Source: CAVRQM01 sp963732775 (lineage in GTDB: Bacteria > Pseudomonadota > Alphaproteobacteria > Acetobacterales > Acetobacteraceae). From it: 64,000 bases of DNA. Under the pieces are notes generated by a model. That model made no database searches and had not been told where the DNA came from. It worked only from the letters and a program-made list of their open reading frames with translations. The stretch spans positions 248,001-312,000 of the forward strand of contig CAVTAR010000004.1 in NCBI GenBank assembly GCA_963732775.1, in the 5' to 3' direction. Shown here piece after piece: positions 1 to 9,136 of this stretch (position 1 is the first letter of the stretch; each line of letters begins with the position of its first letter). A program made the translations under genes and the position numbers.

Positions 1-1127
1 TCGGTCATGCCGGCCACGTAGTCGCACACCGTCGCCGCCGCGCGCGCCGTGCCGGGCGCGTCGCCGGCATGGCGGCGCCATTCGTCCGGCAGCAGCGGCG
101 GCTCGTCGTGCAGCAGCCTGAACAGCGCCGCCGTCAGCCGCCGCGCCTTGGCGGTCATGCGGTTGACGCGCCAGTGCCGGTACAGCCGCTCGAACAGGAA
201 CGCCTTGATGCGCGCGTTCGCCTCCGCCGCGGTCGCGCTGAACGCCACCACCGGGGCGCGGGCGCGCCGGATCGCGTCCGCGCCGTCGGGCTCCAGGGCG
301 GCGATGCGGCGGCGCAATTCCGCCACCAGGTCCGTCACCAGCGCGTCGATCACCCGGCGGATCGTCTCGTGGCGCAGCCGCGCCTCCGAGATGTCCGCGC
401 GCAATCCCCGCGCCTCGGCCAGCGCCGGCCCCACGATCGGCAGCCCGGCGAGGTCCTCGGGCCCGATCAGCCCGGCCCGCCAGCCGTCGTCCAGGTCGTG
501 GCTGTGATAGGCCACGTCGTCCGCCAGCGCCGCCACCTGCGCCTCGGCTGAGGCGAACGTGGCGAGGTCGAGCGGGTACGCGCGGTCGTACTCGGCGACG
601 TAGGCGGCCGGCGTCGCCACCGGCCCGTTGTGCTTGGCCAGGCCCTCCAGCGTCTCCCAGGTCAGGTTCAGCCCGTCGAAGGCGGCGTAGCGGCGCTCCA
701 GCAGCGTCACCACCCGGAACGACTGGGCGTTGTGGTCGAAGCCGCCGAACGGCCGCATCCCGTCGGCCAGCGCCTCCTCGCCGGCGTGGCCGAACGGCGG
801 GTGGCCCAGGTCGTGGGCGAGGGCCAGCGCCTCGGCGAGGTCTTCGTCGAGCGCCAGCTCGCGCGCCGCCGAGCGGGCGATCTGCGCCACCTCCAGGCTG
901 TGGGTCAGCCGCGTGCGGTAGAAGTCGCCCTCGTGGCTGACGAACACCTGGGTCTTGTACTGCAGCTTGCGGAACCCCGCGCTGTGGACGATGCGGTCGC
1001 GGTCGCGCTGCCAGGGGCTGCGGGTCGCACTCTCAGGCTCGGCGTGGCGGCGCGGGCGCGCGGTCTCCGGCCGGACCGCCCAGGGGGCCCGTCCGGCAAG
1101 GGCGTGTGTTGCAGGTGGCAAGACCAT
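1..1127 (-). CDS. dgt: dGTPase (deoxyguanosinetriphosphate triphosphohydrolase), 3' end cut by window edge
   Basis: HD-superfamily hydrolase that removes triphosphate from dGTP in the cytoplasm. Reading leftwards from ATG at 1127 gives 375 codons without a stop, so only a short C-terminus lies outside the window (family about 380-400 aa). The N-terminus carries the family's HAEPES...RSPWQRDRDRI segment. The metal-binding pair is H105-D106 in HDLGHPPFGH, with a THSLEV histidine before it. The visible end reads VCDYVAGMT, a normal near-C-terminal signature. Start choice: the ATG at 1127 is the first in frame and places the conserved N-terminus at a normal distance. The family call is clear; the physiological substrate is inferred from the family. 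Confidence 0.93.
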   Translation of the reverse strand, partial: MVLPPATHALAGRAPWAVRPETARPRRHAEPESATRSPWQRDRDRIVHSAGFRKLQYKTQVFVSHEGDFYRTRLTHSLEVAQIARSAARELALDEDLAEALALAHDLGHPPFGHAGEEALADGMRPFGGFDHNAQSFRVVTLLERRYAAFDGLNLTWETLEGLAKHNGPVATPAAYVAEYDRAYPLDLATFASAEAQVAALADDVAYHSHDLDDGWRAGLIGPEDLAGLPIVGPALAEARGLRADISEARLRHETIRRVIDALVTDLVAELRRRIAALEPDGADAIRRARAPVVAFSATAAEANARIKAFLFERLYRHWRVNRMTAKARRLTAALFRLLHDEPPLLPDEWRRHAGDAPGTARAAATVCDYVAGMT

Positions 1128-1161
1128 GCAGCCGCCAGGTACACGCAGCGCGCGTGACCCT

Positions 1162-1932
1162 TCAATCCGGGGCCACCGCCCGCAGCAGGAAATGCGCCTC
1201 GCCGAGATAGCCGAGCTCCCGGCTCCAGACGCGCAGGATCTCCGCCCGCGCCCAGCCGGCGTCGCGGGCCAGGCGCAGCACGTCCCAGCCGATTGCGTGG
1301 GTGGCCGTGGCGCTCAGCCGGCCCGTGCCGGCCCGCCCGTCGCGCCACAGCGTCGCCGGCGCGTCGGGGTGGAGCGGCAGGCTCGCCAGTAGCGTGGCGG
1401 CGGGTGCTGCGGCCTGCCGCCACGCCGCCAGCAGGGCCGGAACCGAGGCCGCGCGATGCAGCACGTCCGCCGCGATCAGCAGGTCCGCGCTCGCCGCAGC
1501 GGCCTCAAGCGCGTCGGCGGCCGTGAGGTCGGCGACGTGCAGGGTCTCGCCGGCCAGCGCGCGCATCCGGCGATGCAGCGGCATCTCCGGGCCGAACAGC
1601 AGCAGCCGCGACCACGGCCGCAGCCCGCCCGGGCCGAGGGCTGCGTGCAGCAGCACGCGCGCGCTCGCCGGCAGGCGATCCTCGCAGTCGCACGCCTGGC
1701 CCGCCGCCCAATTGGGCCGCCCCGGCCTTGCGGCGGTGGCGAACACCGCGCGGCGCAGGCACGGTGCGCACGTGCCCTCGTGCGGCCAACTGGCCAGGTG
1801 CCCGGCCATCCGGGCCTCGGCGCGCCGGCGGGCATCGAGGGCCGCCCGGTTGCGGTCGGCGTCGGCCAGGTACTCGGCCTGCGAGACGAAGTGCTCGCCA
1901 GGCAGCGGCGGCACCAGCCCGGGGCGGTTCAC
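1162..1932 (-). CDS. Class I SAM-dependent methyltransferase-like protein with Cys cluster
   Basis: A 256-aa protein starting at GTG 1932, whose first bases overlap the stop of the upstream gene by 4 bases (GTGA). The N-terminal third has a Cys cluster (GTCAPC, then CDCEDR about 25 residues later) like the zinc-ribbon segment seen in some glycan-cluster methyltransferases. The C-terminal two thirds look like a degenerate Rossmann methyltransferase: LLLFGPEMPLH at the first strand, ADVLHRAASVPALL where the catalytic loop usually has an H-V-L motif, and a terminal YLGEAHFLLRA strand. It is co-transcribed with a glycan-type protein, so a role in modifying a surface sugar is inferred. The substrate is unknown. 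Confidence 0.6.
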   Translation of the reverse strand: MNRPGLVPPLPGEHFVSQAEYLADADRNRAALDARRRAEARMAGHLASWPHEGTCAPCLRRAVFATAARPGRPNWAAGQACDCEDRLPASARVLLHAALGPGGLRPWSRLLLFGPEMPLHRRMRALAGETLHVADLTAADALEAAAASADLLIAADVLHRAASVPALLAAWRQAAAPAATLLASLPLHPDAPATLWRDGRAGTGRLSATATHAIGWDVLRLARDAGWARAEILRVWSRELGYLGEAHFLLRAVAPD

Positions 1933-2963
1933 CGCGGCGGCCCCCAGGGCTCGGCGACGGTCGCGCGCGCCCGCCGGGCCAGGGTCGCCGGGTCGCCGAT
2001 CCGCTCCCGGCGCACCGCGAGCATGAGGCCGATCGGGCCGGCCGCATCGACCACCGGCAGGCCCCCGGCCATCGCCGCGCCCAGCACGCAGTCGATTCCC
2101 CCGGCGTCGAGCCGGTCGAGCAGGTGCTGCAAGGCGGTCCCGGAGGTCGGCCCCGCGCCGTCGAGCAGCACCAGCCAGGCTCCGCGCGCCGCCGTGGCGG
2201 CGGCTGCCAGCACCGCATCCGGCCCGCACGCTGCGACCAGCCGCAGGCCGCGCACCACGCTCGGCAGCAGCGCGGTCCGGGCATCGCCGCCGCTGTCCGC
2301 CAGCAGGATCTCCGCGCCGGCGATCCGCGCCGCGCCGGCGAGGCCACGCAGCCGCTCGATCGCGTGTTCGGTCGTCGCCGGCGCGGGCACGATCAGGCTC
2401 GCCCGCGGATTTTGCAGGCGCGGCCAGCACACCCCCGCCGCCTCGCGCGCCAGCAACGCGCGCGTCACCGCGATGGCGGAGCCGGTGCGCATCGCCGCCC
2501 GCAGCACCACCGCGAGCTCGCCGCAGGCGCCGGCCAGCGGCCCCGCGCGGCCAGCCGGGACCGCACGGCGCACCAGCGCGGTCAGCCCGGCCGAGACGTC
2601 GTCCAGGGCGGCGGCCGAGGCGTCCAGCGCCGGGTCGGGTGGCGTGCCGGGCACGTCATCCGTGCGGCGCTGGCCGAATACCGTCGCGTCCTCGCCCGCC
2701 CGCGCCGCCACGATGCAGGGCGCGCCAGGGTCGAGTGCCGCGCGCGGCAGCGCCACGCGGAACCCGTAGGCACCGTCGCCGATGTGGCGGAGGTCGCGCC
2801 GAGGCAGGTCCGCGCGCACGGTGGCGGCCACCCGGCCGTTCACCAGCACCTCGACCGAGAGCCGCACTCCCGGTCGCGCCGGGCACCAGCACCAGCCATC
2901 GACGGTGTGGTCGGGGGCGACCCGCATGTCGCCCTGCACGTGGTGGGCGAGGCTCCGCTGCAT
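1929..2963 (-). CDS. Beta-module protein with degenerate GT2-like domain
   Basis: A 344-aa protein from ATG 2963. Residues about 8-95 form a beta-rich module (VDGWCWCPARPG ... IGDGAYGF ... ALP) that recurs twice in the product at 6306-9129. Residues about 150-340 resemble the core of a family-2 glycosyltransferase (ASLIVPAP, then strands ending LLADSGG and WLVLLDGAGP). The usual DDGS and D-x-D metal motifs are missing and the acceptor half is truncated. I therefore doubt that it is an active transferase. It lies divergently from the epimerase at 3045 and overlaps the downstream methyltransferase. Function unknown; a non-catalytic partner of the neighbouring glycosyltransferases is possible. 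Confidence 0.6.
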   Translation of the reverse strand: MQRSLAHHVQGDMRVAPDHTVDGWCWCPARPGVRLSVEVLVNGRVAATVRADLPRRDLRHIGDGAYGFRVALPRAALDPGAPCIVAARAGEDATVFGQRRTDDVPGTPPDPALDASAAALDDVSAGLTALVRRAVPAGRAGPLAGACGELAVVLRAAMRTGSAIAVTRALLAREAAGVCWPRLQNPRASLIVPAPATTEHAIERLRGLAGAARIAGAEILLADSGGDARTALLPSVVRGLRLVAACGPDAVLAAAATAARGAWLVLLDGAGPTSGTALQHLLDRLDAGGIDCVLGAAMAGGLPVVDAAGPIGLMLAVRRERIGDPATLARRARATVAEPWGPPR

Positions 2964-3044
2964 CGCCCTTCCTAGCCGCGGGCGGGCCGCCGGCGCTATG
3001 GGAGCGGTCGTGCCCGACCCCATTCGCGTCAAGAACCCCGCCGC

Positions 3045-3978
3045 TTGAGCACGGTCCTGGTGACGGGCGCCGCGGGCCTGGTCGGCACGCACCTGTGCCG
3101 CCGGCTCGCGGCCGAGGGCGAGGACGTGCTGGCGCTCGACCGCCGCGCCGCGCCGGGGGTGCTGGTGCTCGACATCGGCGACGCCGTCGCCCTGCGGGCC
3201 CTGGTCGCGGCGCGACGCCCGGCGACGGTGCACCACCTGGCGGCGCAGAGTTCCCCGGTGGCCTCGCGGGCCGACCCGATCGAGACGCTGCGCAGCAACG
3301 TGCTGGGCACGGCGAACCTGTTCGAGGCGGTGCGCGCGGCGCGGGCGGAATCGCCCGGCTACGACCCGATGGTCGTCGTCGCGTGCTCCTCGGCCGGCTA
3401 CGGCGCGGCGCTGACCCCCGAACGACTGCCGGTGGACGAGGCGGCGCCGCTGCTGCCGCTGCACCCGTACGGCGTGTCCAAGGTCGCGCAGGACTTGCTC
3501 GCTTTCCAGGTACTGGCGCGCGGAGGCCATCCGCTGCGTGCGGGCGCGCATCTTCAACACCACCGGCCCCGGCAAGACCGACGACGTGGTCAGTGATCTC
3601 TGCCGCCGCGCCGTCGCGATCGCCCGCACCGGGAACGGCGGCGACCTGCGCGTCGGCAATCTCGAGAGCCGCCGCGCCATCCTCGACGTGCGAGACCTGG
3701 TCGACGCGCTGCTGCTGCTCGCCCGGCACGGCGAGCCCGGCGAGGCGTACAACGTGAGCGCGCCGGAGGCGGTGCGGATCGGCGACCTGGTGCCCATGCT
3801 GGAACGTCTGGCCGGCGTCGCGCTGCGGCCGCTGGTCGATGCGGCGCTGCTGCGCCCGGTGGACGAGCCGGTGATCGTCGGGCGCACCGACAAGCTGCGG
3901 CGCGCCACCGGCTGGCGGCCCCGCCACACGCTGGCGCAGACCGTGCAGGCCGTGTTCGCGCACGAATGGGGCCGCTGA
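3045..3978 (+). CDS. NAD-dependent epimerase/dehydratase, frameshifted
   Basis: Extended short-chain dehydrogenase of the nucleotide-sugar type. The first frame (3045 to about 3509) holds the Rossmann motif GAAGLVG near residue 8, the catalytic SSAGYG, and the Tyr-Lys pair in PYGVSK near residue 143. The second frame (to 3978) continues with YWRAEAIRCVRARIFNTTGP and ends HTLAQTVQAVFAHEWGR. The break is one extra G near 3509-3510 (ccagg before tactgg); removing it restores a normal protein of about 310 aa. The start is a TTG at 3045 without a strong ribosome site, so it is uncertain. The 3' end overlaps the next glycosyltransferase by 13 bases. Likely makes or modifies a nucleotide sugar for this cluster. 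Confidence 0.8.
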
Positions 3979-6311
3979 GAGCGGTGGCCGACGCCAACTC
4001 CGACATGCGCCGCCGCGCGGTCTCGCTGGTTGCACGGCTGTGCGCGCTCGATGTCGCGCACGCGGCGCTGGAGGACGAGGTCGACGACCTGCGCGCGCAG
4101 CTCGCGGGCCGGCCGCCGCGTCAGGCGGCGTCCGCCAGCTCCGCGTTCGAGCCGCCCGCGGTCGCCCATCCCTGGCCGCTGGCGCTCGACCCGGCGGCCG
4201 ACGCGGCCGCGCTCGCGCCCTACGACCGGCGCCCCGACGACGCGGCGATCCTGGAGGCGCGGGCGGGAGAGGCGTTCCGGCGCCGCTTCGCGCTGGCCGG
4301 GCGCGCGCCACGCCATGCCGCCGCGGTGCGGGCGCTGATCGAGACGGGACGCACGCTCGCCCCCGGCGCGCCGGTCGCCTCGATCATCGTGCCGGTCCAC
4401 GGCCAGCTCGGCTGGACGCTGAACTGCCTGCACGCGCTGCTGCGCCATCGCGCCGCTGTGTCAGCCGAGGTGATCGTGGTGGACGACGGCTCGCCGGACG
4501 CCACGGCGGCGCTGCTCGGCCCGCTCGCGGCGGCGCTGCCGGGCCTGCGGCTGCTGTCGCTCGCCCGCCATCTCGGCTTCGTCGCCGCCTGCAACGCCGG
4601 CGCCGCCGAGGCGCGCGGCCAGTTCCTGGTGCTGCTGAACAACGACACGCGCGTGGTGGAGGGCTGGCTCGATGCCCTGGTCGAGTCGTTCGCGCTGTTC
4701 CCCGACGCCGGCCTGGTCGGCTCGAAGCTGCTGTACCCCGATGGCCGCCTGCAGGAGGCGGGCGGCATCGTCTGGCGCGACGGCACCGCCTGGAACTACG
4801 GCCGCGGCGACGACCCCAACCGCCCGCAGTTCTGCCACGCGCGGCGGGTGGACTACGTCTCGGGCGCGTCGATCGCCGTGCCGGCCACGCTGTGGCGCTC
4901 GCTGGGCGGCCTCGATCCGCGCTACGCCCCGGCCTACGGCGAGGACGCCGACCTCGCCTTGCGACTGCGCGCCCGCGGCCGGCCCGCCTGGATGCAGCCG
5001 CGCTCGCGGGTGATCCATTACGAGGGCAAGACATCCGGGACGGACGTGGCGCGCGGCGCCAAGTCGCATCAGGTCGCCAACCAGCGCAAGCTGTTCCTGC
5101 GCTGGCATGCCACGCTGGAGACGCACCGCCGCAACGGCGAGCAGCCCTACCTGGAGCGCGAGCGCGGCGTCACGCGGCGCGCGCTGGTGGTGGACGCGAC
5201 CACGCCCACGCCGGCGCAGGATGCCGGCTCCGTTACCACGGTACAGACGCTGCGCCTGCTGCACGCACTCGGCTACCAGCCGCATTTCGTGCCGCAGGAC
5301 AACTGGCTGTTTGAGCCGGAGCACACGCCGGAACTGCTGCGGCTCGGTGTCGAATGCGCCTACGCGCCGTACGACACCGACTTCGTCCGCTACATCGAGC
5401 GGTCGGGCGGCCTGTTCGATGTCGTCATCGTCTATCGCGCGCCGGTGCTGCACCGCGTGCTCCCGGCGCTGCGCCGGCACGCGGCACACGCGCCGGTGCT
5501 GTTCCACGCCATGGACCTGCACCACCTGCGGCTGGAGCGCGAGGCGGCGCTCCGCCACGACCCCGCGACGCGCGCCGAGGCGGCGGCAATGCGCGGGCGC
5601 GAGCTGGCGCTGGTCGCCGCGGCCGACTGCACCATTACCCATTCGACGCACGAGCGGGCGCTGCTCGCCGCCGCGGTGCCGGGCGCCCCGGTGGTGGTGT
5701 GGCCATTCATGTCCGACTGCCACGGCACCGCTGCCGGCTTCGCGGCCCGGCGCGACGTGTGCTTCCTCGGCGGCTATCGGCACCCGCCCAACGTCGATGC
5801 CGCGACGTTCTTCGCCCGCGACGTCCTGCCGCTGCTGCGCGCGCGGCTGCCGGGCGTGCGCTTCGTCGCGGCCGGCGCCAACCCCGGTGCCGACGTGCGC
5901 GCGCTGGCCGGCGCGGCGGTGGAGGTGACGGGTCAGGTCGACGACCTGCGCCGCGTGTTCGACCGGGTGCGGGTGTTCGTCTGCCCGGTCCGCTACGGCG
6001 CCGGCACGAAGGGCAAGATTACCGCGGCGATGGCGTACGGGCTGCCGGTGGTCTCGACCGCGTGCGGCATCGAGGGGATGGACCTGGTCGACGGCCAGGA
6101 CGTGCTGGTGGCCGACACGCCGCCGGCGCTGGCCGCGGCCTGCGCGCGCCTGCACGAGGACGCGGCGCTATGGGCGCGGCTGTCGGCGCGCGGCCTGGCG
6201 ATCGTGCGCGCGCGGCACTCGCTGGCGATGGGGCGCGACACGCTCGCCGCGGCGATCGAGACCGCGCTCGCGCACCGGCTCGGGCTGGCGCGCCCGGCCG
6301 GCGGCTCATAG
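3966..6311 (+). CDS. Two-domain glycosyltransferase (GT2 + GT4)
   Basis: A 781-aa protein. Residues 1-130 are a linker with some coiled-coil character. Residues about 137-370 are a GT2 domain with intact motifs: ASIIVPVHG, VVDDGSPD near 172, LLNNDTR as the metal motif, and the acceptor-side GEDADLALRLRARG. Residues about 400-775 are a GT4-type domain with VTTVQTLRLLHALGY, FLGGYRHPPNVDA and GTKGKITAAMAYGLPVVST. Such fusions add successive sugars to a surface polysaccharide on the cytoplasmic side of the membrane. It overlaps the epimerase upstream and meets the next gene stop to stop (TCATAG shared). A GTG at 3984 is an alternative start. Confidence 0.88.
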   Translation: MGPLRAVADANSDMRRRAVSLVARLCALDVAHAALEDEVDDLRAQLAGRPPRQAASASSAFEPPAVAHPWPLALDPAADAAALAPYDRRPDDAAILEARAGEAFRRRFALAGRAPRHAAAVRALIETGRTLAPGAPVASIIVPVHGQLGWTLNCLHALLRHRAAVSAEVIVVDDGSPDATAALLGPLAAALPGLRLLSLARHLGFVAACNAGAAEARGQFLVLLNNDTRVVEGWLDALVESFALFPDAGLVGSKLLYPDGRLQEAGGIVWRDGTAWNYGRGDDPNRPQFCHARRVDYVSGASIAVPATLWRSLGGLDPRYAPAYGEDADLALRLRARGRPAWMQPRSRVIHYEGKTSGTDVARGAKSHQVANQRKLFLRWHATLETHRRNGEQPYLERERGVTRRALVVDATTPTPAQDAGSVTTVQTLRLLHALGYQPHFVPQDNWLFEPEHTPELLRLGVECAYAPYDTDFVRYIERSGGLFDVVIVYRAPVLHRVLPALRRHAAHAPVLFHAMDLHHLRLEREAALRHDPATRAEAAAMRGRELALVAAADCTITHSTHERALLAAAVPGAPVVVWPFMSDCHGTAAGFAARRDVCFLGGYRHPPNVDAATFFARDVLPLLRARLPGVRFVAAGANPGADVRALAGAAVEVTGQVDDLRRVFDRVRVFVCPVRYGAGTKGKITAAMAYGLPVVSTACGIEGMDLVDGQDVLVADTPPALAAACARLHEDAALWARLSARGLAIVRARHSLAMGRDTLAAAIETALAHRLGLARPAGGS

Positions 6312-9129
6312 CGTCGCCGGCGCGACCGGCAGCCCGAGCCCGGTCAGCAGGCGGCGCAGCACCTCGCGCGCATCGGCGGGCCCGTACAGCGCCCGCACCC
6401 GCTCGGCGGCCCGCGCCGACAGCGCCGGCCAGCCGGCCGCATCGTCGTGCACCCGCCGCACCGCGGCGGCGAAGGCCTCCGGCGCGTCGGCCAGCACCAC
6501 CCCGTCGCCGTCGTCGAGCCCGGTGCCCTCCAGCGCGACGCCGGTCGCGACCACCGGCACGCCGTGGGCCAGGCTGGTCGCGACCTTGCCCTTGAACCCG
6601 GCGCCGTAGCGCAGCGGCGCGACCGTCAGCCGCACCCGCGCGAGCAGCTCTGTCACGTCGGCGACCCAGCCGTGCACCACGACATCCTCGGCCGCGAGCG
6701 CGGCGACTTCCGCCGGCGGGTCGGCGCCGACGATGTGCAGCACCAGCCCCGCGCGCGCGCCGCGCAGCAGCGGCAGGATGTCGCGCGCGTACCACAGCAC
6801 CGCATCGACGTTCGGCCGGTGCGCGAAGCCGCCCACGAACAGCACCCCGTCGCGCGCCTCGAACCCGGGCCCGGGCGGCGCCACGCGGGCGATCCAGCGC
6901 AGCAGGTGCAGCCGCGCCGGGTCGATCTCGGTGGCGAGCAGTTCGCGTTCGTGGTCGCTCAGCAGCACGGTCGCGTCGGCCGCGCGCACGCAGGCGAGCT
7001 CCCGCTCCCGCGTCGCGCGCAGCCCCGCCGCCGTGCCGCGCCGCCGGGCGGCCAGGTCGGCCTCGCGCTGCTCGCGCAGGAAGTGCAGGTCGGCCGGGGC
7101 GAACACCAGCTTGGCGTCCGGCGCCAGTTCGCGTGCCGCCGGGCCGATCACGGCGGCGTTGCCGTGCCGCGTCACCCACACCAGCCCCAGCGCCGCGCCG
7201 TGCGCGCGCAGCACGTGCGTCACCGACGGGTAGCGCGGCGGCTCGGCCACCGTGACGCCGAGCCGTTCCAGGCGCCGCCGGTCCGCGGGCTCGGCCGCCA
7301 TGGCGCGCGCCGGGGCGAACGTGACCGACCAGCCCAGGTCGCGCAGCGCGCACATCTGCTCGATCGCGACCACCGATCCCGCGTCGCGGTCGGGGCGCGG
7401 CACCGCGTCGTCGACGAACAGCGCGTGGCCCACGACCGGGTCGGGCGCCGCCATCTCCAGCAGCAGCAGGCGCAGCCTGCGGGCATCCTCCGTCGGCTCG
7501 CTCAGGTCCGGCACGACCGGCGTCGGGTGGGCCGCCTTGCCGCCGCCCCAGCGCACCGCGGCCGAGGGTTGCACCAGCACGCGGTCGCCGCGCGCGCGCA
7601 GCCGCGCACACAGCGCGATTGTCGCGTGCGAAAGCCCCTGGAACGCCGGATCGAGATTGCCGGCGCGCAGCGCCGCCGCCCGGTCGAGCACGAGCGCGAA
7701 CGCGCCGAGCGCGTCGACCGGGCGCATCGCGCGCTGCTCCGCCAGCGCGGCATCGGCGAACAGCGCCGGGTCGCCGAGCATCCCGCCCGGCCCGACCCGG
7801 AACCCGCCATGGCGGATCAGCCCGTCCGCGTCCACCACCAGGCCGCCCACCGCCGCCGCGCGGTCCTCCCGCGCCAGTGTGTCGCGCAACTCCGCCAGCC
7901 AGTGCAGCGTCACCTCCACCGACGGGTCCACCAGCGCCACCACGGGCGCGGCGGCGTCCCGCAGCACCGCGGCCATCGCGCCGACCAGCCCGGCGGCGGC
8001 GCAATGCTCGTAGCGCAGCCCCGCGACCAGGCTCGGCAGCAGCGCGCCGGCCGGGTCGGCGTCGCCCGCGTCGAGCACCAGCAGCTCGGCCGCCGCATCG
8101 ACCCCGGCCGCGTGCAGCGCGCCGAGGCAGCGATGCACCACCTCGACCGGGGCGGTCGCCGCCACCACCACCAGCGTTCCGGCCACGGCCGGCGGCCGGG
8201 ACAGCGCCAGCGCCGGCAGCCGCGCCCGGAGGTCGTCGAGGGTCGCGCGCAGGCCGGGGCCGAACCCGTAGCCGCGCGCCTCCTCCGTCGCGCCCTCGGC
8301 GAGTTCCTGGAAGAACCGCGCAACCGTCGCGAACAGCGCGCGCGTGGCGCGTTCGTCCGCCGCCGGACGCACCTCCGCCTCGCGGGAGAGATCGTCGAGC
8401 CGGGCGCGGAGCTGGCGCACCTCGCGCTCCAGCTCCATCGCGCGCCGCTCGCCCTCGGCCAGCAGGCCGATGCGCAGCGTCACCGCCTCGCCGAGCGGCC
8501 GCCCGACACCGCCGCCAGTACCTGGCGGCGGCGCCGGCCTCGCGCACGCGGATGCGCAGCGTCCCGGTGCGCGCCAGCAGGTCGTAGGGCAGCGCGAACG
8601 CGAAGCCGTGGCTGCCGTCGCCGATGCCGGCCGCCTGCAGGTCGGGCCGCCAGTTGGTCGCGAAGGCGCGGCCGACCACCGCCTCGTCGACCAGGATCTC
8701 CACCTCGACACGCCGCGCCGGATCGGCCGGGTCGCGGCACCAGCCGGCCACCCAGCCGTCGCGCGTCACGCGGTCGAGGTTGCCTTGCAGCGCCGCCGGC
8801 GCGGGGCCGCCCGCCCACACCACGCGCCGCGCCGCGCCGAGCAGCGTGCCGCTGGCGACGTCGCGCACCGCCACCTCGGCCTCGCCGCCCGGGCGCATGG
8901 CACGGGGCGGCAGGCGCACCACGAAGCCGTGCCCGGTGGCGTCAGGATCCGTGCCGCCAGGGTCGCCGCCGTCCGCACGCGGGCTCTGGCAGGCGGCGCG
9001 CGCCACGACGTGCCCGTCGACCGTGACCGCGACGGTGCGGTGCGCGTCCGGCGCATCGGGCGACCAGCACCAGCCGGCGACAGTCCCGTCGGGCTCGACG
9101 CGGTCCAGTCCGCCCCGCACCGCCGCCAT
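6306..9129 (-). CDS. Large glycosyltransferase: two beta-modules, degenerate GT2, GT4 domain; one frameshift
   Basis: From ATG 9129, about 940 aa once a single extra base near 8508 is removed. Residues about 5-95 and 100-205 are two copies of a beta-module (DGTVAGWCWSPDAPD; DGWVAGWCRDPADP, each ending in HGF and a proline). A charged coiled-coil follows (REVRQLRARLDDL). The middle region aligns in layout with the GT2 domain of the product at 3966-6311, but DDGS, the metal D-x-D and the ED acceptor motif are all missing. The C-terminal GT4 domain is intact (FVGGFAHRPNVDA, GFKGKVATSLAHGVPVVATG). It is convergent with its paralogue and 7 bases downstream of the heptose enzyme. The GT4 half is probably the only active one. 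Confidence 0.8.
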
Positions 9130-9136
9130 GGCCCGC

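Noticed and set aside
2998..3048. Short upstream ORF before the epimerase
   Set aside because: Only 16 codons, no ribosome site; may be a chance frame, so not listed as a gene.
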